The notes under the pieces are model-generated. The model saw only the letters and a list, made by a program, of their open reading frames with translations. It was not told where the DNA came from and searched no databases. Both the position numbers and the translations under genes were made by a program. From contig NZ_CP071793.1 of NCBI RefSeq assembly GCF_017498545.1, positions 2,728,001-2,792,000 of the forward strand: DNA of 64,000 bases, in the 5' to 3' direction. Position 1 is the stretch's first letter, and each line of letters opens with the position of its first letter. Positions 60,549 to 64,000 of the stretch are shown here, one piece after another. This DNA is from Sulfidibacter corallicola (GTDB lineage: Bacteria; Acidobacteriota; Holophagae; Acanthopleuribacterales; Acanthopleuribacteraceae).

Positions 60549-63419
60549 TCAGAAGCTGTACACCAGGTTGAACCGCGCCACACGCGGGCCCAGGATTTCA
60601 CCGCCATCCAGGTATCGCGAAGATCCGCGGTCCAAGGAGGCGTAACTGATGATGGCGTCCTCGTCGAGGAGGTTGAACAGGTCCAACTTGGCTTCGAACT
60701 GGTGGGACCCGAACAGGCTGAACTTCTTGCCGGCACTGAGATCCACCAGGAAGTAGCTGGGCAGGGTTTCGTTCTCGATACCGTGGATCAACACCTCGGA
60801 AGTGCCGATCCCGTTGGAGGTTTTCTCGTAGCTCGTGACGTAGTTGCCCGAGTTGTAGCGAATCTTGGCACCCAGTTCCACCTCCCACCAGGGCAGCGTG
60901 TAGGAACCGTAGAGGTTCCCCTGCCACTCGGGCTGATAGGCGCCGGCCACGCGGTCACCGCGATCGCCGAAGATGTGGAACGGTTGGTTGGGATCGTCCA
61001 ATTCGTCGAGGTCGTACGACACGCTGTTGTCGCCCCACGCAAGTGAGCCGCTGATCAGGTAGTTCGCACCGCGTTTGGCGAAGCTGACGTCGAGACCCAC
61101 GAACTCGGTCTCGTAGCTGTCGAGATTGGTTTGCACGAAATCGGACGGCGTGCTGGGGTCGAGGAACCGGTAGAAGGGATGGCTGTTGCCGTTGCTGTCG
61201 GTCCAAGTGGTCAGCTCGTAGCGGTCCAGGCCGACGCGACCGCGATCGAGGGTGACCGCGACGTTGCTGTTGCGGCGATAGATCAAATTGGCTCCCACCA
61301 CGAAACCTTCATCGATCTGGTGGGAGACGTTGAAGATCGCCTCGTCGGTGATCGGCGCGGAATAGTCCTCGTCGATCGGGGTGCCGGTGCTGACGCCGCT
61401 GCTCCAGAGGATCGTGCTGAAGTCGATTTCGCCCCAATCGGAGCCGTCACCGAGGAATTGGCCGTCCCCGTTGCGGTCGGTCCAGGCGTAGTCCTCCTCG
61501 AAGTCGGCCAGCGCCGAGGCCATCTCGAATTCGTTGGTGTTCAGGGTCCAGGCATACTGGTTCAGGCCGAGCTTGAAGACGGTTCGGCCGTCGCCGTGCA
61601 GATCGTAGGTCAGGTTGATGCGTGGCAACAGATCGTTCCATTCGGCGGCGTCGTCCAGGCGGCCGACATTGACGTCGCCGAAGCGATCGGCAAAGCCTGG
61701 CGCCACGTCCTCGGGCACGTTCTGCCAGGTACCGGCCAAGGAGCCGTCCTGAATGTGGCCGCGCTGCATCTGGTAGCGCAGGCCGAGATTGATGGTCCAT
61801 TTGCCGTAGGTGATCTCGTCGGTGAGGTACAGGGCGCTGTTCTCGATTTCGGAAGTCATGTCGATGCCGCGGTAGAACCAGACCTCACCGGAGGCGACGC
61901 CGTCGGTGTAGCGCTGAATTTCCACGCGGGCGTTGCCCGCGAACTGGTTGCGGGTCAGGTTTTCGGAGGCCAATCGCTCGAATCCGAAGGTGATGTCGTG
62001 ACTGGAAGCGCCCAGGGTCGCGAAATGATTGATTTTGGACATGATCGTGCGGTTTTCGCGGTTGTAGGTCGGGTAGTAGGTCGCGGAAGTGGCGCGCACG
62101 TTCACGCGGTCCACCACCACCGGGAAGCGGGTCAACACATCGTCGGGCGCCTGTGCATGGGGCGCCAGCGAAAAGGGATAGGTCTGCTGGCCGTACTTGA
62201 TCGAGAAGACGGTACCGCTGCCGAAGACCCAGTCGTCGTGAATGAACCAGGCGTCTCCCGGACCCTTCTGGGCCCAGGCGGTGCCGGGCTCGAGGAAGTA
62301 GTTGGTGCCGGGAGACGTGGGCAGGCGGTTGCTCTTGCTCTTCTCGTTTTCGTTGTAGCCCACACGTAAGGTGTTGTTGGGCGTGATGGCCCACTTGATG
62401 TTGGCGTTGATCTGCTCGAGTTCGGTGACGTCCAGGGTTTCCTTGGCCGTGTCGCGGGTATTGATCGCGTAGAGCGACACGTCGTTCTTGTGGTAGGCCG
62501 CGAAGAACCAGAGGCGGTCCTTGATGATGGGCCCACTCAGGTTGAGATTCAGGTCCTCGTTGGAATCCTGGGGAGAGGAAAGGCGGTGCTGGGTGCCGTT
62601 GCTCTCGTAGGTCACGTGGTTGTCGCTCTGAAGCGAGTCGGCGCTGTAGCCGTAACTCATGCGGCCCTCGAACTGGTTGGACCCGGTCTTGGTGACCATG
62701 GATACGTTGACTCCGGGCGCCCCTACCGAGGCGTCGTGAGAGCCGGTGGAAATGCTGAACTCCTCGAAGGTGTCGAAGTCGTAGTATTGGCCCGAGGCGC
62801 CTGAAGCGCTGGTATCGGTGAGGTTGATGCCGTCCACGTAGTAGGCGTTCTGATACGGCGAGGTGCCATGGGCGGAGAAGCGGGCCTGAGTTCCCTGCTT
62901 GTTTCCGCCGACGTTGGCCAGGCTGAGCGACACGCCCGGAGTCAGTTCGATCACGCTCCAGGGGTCTTTGGTGGTGGGCATCTTTTCGACCTCCACCGCA
63001 CTGAAGGCGGCCCCGGTTTGGGCATCGCTGGTGTCGATCAAGGGTTTCTCGGTGGAAACGGTCAAGATCAGCTCCATATCCGCGAGCGCCATCTTGATGT
63101 CCAGGTCGGTGGTTTTGCCCAGGTTGATGGGCACGTCGGTGTGTTTGAGCGTTTGGAAGCCGGTCATCACAAAGGTGACGGTGGCCGGACCGAGTGACAG
63201 GTTCCGCACGCTGTAGGTTCCGTTCTCGTTGGTGACGGCATTGCGTTCACTGATGATGTACTTGCCGGTCACGAGGACTTTGACATTGGCCAAGGGTGCG
63301 CCATCCATATCGGTCACGGTTCCGGAAAGATGCCCGTATTCTTGTTGGGCCCAGAGTCCGTTCACGAGGAAGAAAGCGCAACACACAAATCCCAAAAACG
63401 GGTGACGATTTTTCTTCAT
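60549..63419 (-). CDS. Oar-like TonB-dependent outer-membrane receptor with carboxypeptidase-regulatory N-terminal domain
   Basis: 956 residues from ATG 63419 (AGGAG 10 nt upstream; GTG 63425 is the alternative). Signal peptide (RHPFLGFVCCAFFLVNGLWA), a CarboxypepD_reg-like Ig domain (about 28-110: GTVTDMDGAPLANVKVLVTG), a plug (about 130-240: ARFSAHGTSPYQNAYYVDGINLT, VSMVTKTGSNQFEG) and a long beta-barrel ending in the outer-membrane Phe (RVARFNLVYSF). The carboxypeptidase-regulatory plus plug arrangement is abundant in Acidobacteriota and in Myxococcus Oar. The substrate is unknown; no TonB or ABC genes adjoin. Confidence 0.93.
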   Translation of the reverse strand: MKKNRHPFLGFVCCAFFLVNGLWAQQEYGHLSGTVTDMDGAPLANVKVLVTGKYIISERNAVTNENGTYSVRNLSLGPATVTFVMTGFQTLKHTDVPINLGKTTDLDIKMALADMELILTVSTEKPLIDTSDAQTGAAFSAVEVEKMPTTKDPWSVIELTPGVSLSLANVGGNKQGTQARFSAHGTSPYQNAYYVDGINLTDTSASGASGQYYDFDTFEEFSISTGSHDASVGAPGVNVSMVTKTGSNQFEGRMSYGYSADSLQSDNHVTYESNGTQHRLSSPQDSNEDLNLNLSGPIIKDRLWFFAAYHKNDVSLYAINTRDTAKETLDVTELEQINANIKWAITPNNTLRVGYNENEKSKSNRLPTSPGTNYFLEPGTAWAQKGPGDAWFIHDDWVFGSGTVFSIKYGQQTYPFSLAPHAQAPDDVLTRFPVVVDRVNVRATSATYYPTYNRENRTIMSKINHFATLGASSHDITFGFERLASENLTRNQFAGNARVEIQRYTDGVASGEVWFYRGIDMTSEIENSALYLTDEITYGKWTINLGLRYQMQRGHIQDGSLAGTWQNVPEDVAPGFADRFGDVNVGRLDDAAEWNDLLPRINLTYDLHGDGRTVFKLGLNQYAWTLNTNEFEMASALADFEEDYAWTDRNGDGQFLGDGSDWGEIDFSTILWSSGVSTGTPIDEDYSAPITDEAIFNVSHQIDEGFVVGANLIYRRNSNVAVTLDRGRVGLDRYELTTWTDSNGNSHPFYRFLDPSTPSDFVQTNLDSYETEFVGLDVSFAKRGANYLISGSLAWGDNSVSYDLDELDDPNQPFHIFGDRGDRVAGAYQPEWQGNLYGSYTLPWWEVELGAKIRYNSGNYVTSYEKTSNGIGTSEVLIHGIENETLPSYFLVDLSAGKKFSLFGSHQFEAKLDLFNLLDEDAIISYASLDRGSSRYLDGGEILGPRVARFNLVYSF

Positions 63420-63535
63420 ACTCACAAGTCTCCTAGTTCTAAATCATTGAATTGAATCTTCAATGCCTTGCTCGAAACCAGGGGCTTTCGAAGGGAGAGC
63501 AGCGCCCACCTGAGGTTCCGGCAAACCACAGCCAC

Positions 63536-63559
63536 AAAAAAGGGCGCACCGCGAGCGCC
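63536..63559 (-). terminator. Intrinsic terminator in the receptor leader, minus strand
   Basis: Minus-strand stem GGCGC / GCGCC (63543-63559) followed by a C and six T (63536-63541). It lies about 115 bp before the receptor start, so it ends an upstream transcript or attenuates the receptor's own leader. Confidence 0.6.
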
Positions 63560-63581
63560 GACGAGTGGACACACTTCGACC

Positions 63582-63604
63582 GGGGCCCTCGCGGGGCCTT
63601 TTTT
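63582..63604 (+). terminator. Intrinsic terminator facing right
   Basis: Plus-strand stem GGCCC / GGGCC (63584-63588, 63594-63598) with loop TCGCG, followed by six T (63599-63604). No plus-strand gene lies just upstream, so what it stops is unclear. With the preceding minus-strand terminator it forms a pair of hairpins whose T-runs point outward. Confidence 0.55.
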
Positions 63605-64000
63605 CCTGAGCTTGTGTGGCAAGCCCGCTTCATACCGGGATCAAACCAACGATATCTTACCTATTGAGCCGTGATATTCCGACAAAAAATACCGGATTCA
63701 CGAAATTTATCGAACTCGAGTTACTTTCATCATGTTTCATTGAGCGTGTTTTCAGATTGTTTCAAAAACACCAAAGCACGCCGCAGGCCTCACTCGTCGT
63801 TTCCGGGACATTTGACAAGCCGGTTTACGACACGAAACGGGCGTCCCCCGGCACACCATTCGCCGGTGGTTCACCAGATCTGGCCACGAGCCATCGCGAA
63901 CGGCATCGATTCGCTGCCGCTTACGCGCACGATTGTACTTGGGTGCTTTCGAACGGGGATTGGTGCGGAATCGCGCTCCTTTCACTCACCATCCAAATGG
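63605..64000. other. Right-edge intergenic region, no gene seen
   Basis: AT-rich from about 63640 to 63770, then GC-rich to the end. Small ORFs here lack start signals. The receptor promoter may lie in the AT-rich part, upstream of the hairpin pair, but no consensus pair is evident. Confidence 0.4.

Overview
The window is GC-rich bacterial DNA, apart from AT-rich patches near 28.2-28.4 and 29.05-29.27 kb. It carries no tRNA, rRNA, phage module or transposase gene that I can see. A large Oar-like outer-membrane receptor with an N-terminal carboxypeptidase-regulatory domain, several long secreted proteins with Ig-like, TSP3 and YD repeats, a LysM exoprotein, and a TPR-kinase-receiver-GGDEF hybrid together suggest a Gram-negative, Acidobacteriota-like chromosome. 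This is inferred from gene content only; the phylum is not proven.

Layout. 0-2.3 kb: the end of a nonribosomal-peptide locus (CmlA-like diiron hydroxylase, MbtH). 2.5-3.0 kb: a 199-bp duplication. 3.1-12.8 kb: a giant secreted RHS/YD protein translationally coupled to a second large exoprotein. 12.9-17.9 kb (minus strand): a tyrosine/homogentisate catabolic operon (Lrp regulator, HPPD, homogentisate dioxygenase, acetoacetate-type CoA ligase) with a near-consensus promoter and a palindromic operator candidate. 18.4-19.7 kb: a lone receiver and a PlsC acyltransferase. 20.0-25.9 kb: a compact aryl-polyene-like cassette (ligase-dehydratase fusion, aromatic ammonia lyase, thioesterase, ketoreductase, ketosynthase). 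26.8-30.4 kb: a periplasmic methyltransferase and several small unknown genes. 30.65-32.9 kb: an OmpR/EnvZ-type two-component pair. 32.8-35.7 kb: a SNF2 helicase. 36.0-39.3 kb: cobalamin lower-ligand genes (cobC, cobS, cobT). 39.7-44.3 kb: a sulfatase-fold enzyme, cutA, and a lipid/membrane operon (pgsA, a DUF502 protein, a YbhN-like protein). 45.5-51.2 kb: LysM protein, acyl-CoA dehydrogenase, HELLH membrane protein and a secreted amidohydrolase. 51.4-60.4 kb: a PolA-like polymerase without proofreading residues, exoproteins and the hybrid kinase. 60.5-63.4 kb: the outer-membrane receptor.

The most unusual structure is not a gene. An interspersed palindromic repeat family fills the gaps at 25.9-26.8, 36.8-37.4, 44.4-45.4, 48.5-48.7 and 54.96-55.05 kb. 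Each unit has a conserved CTTCGA flank, a short palindrome whose sequence changes from copy to copy while its two arms stay complementary, and a conserved CCTAC flank. Units occur singly, in 77-bp tandems and in compound copies that recur in both orientations. The palindrome core appears to vary by compensatory change or by replacement, which argues for selection on, or mobility of, the hairpin itself.

The tyrosine operon and the ammonia-lyase cassette lie about 2 kb apart and would draw on the same aromatic amino-acid pool. The first degrades it under Lrp-type control. The second probably turns it into an aryl starter for a polyene-type product.
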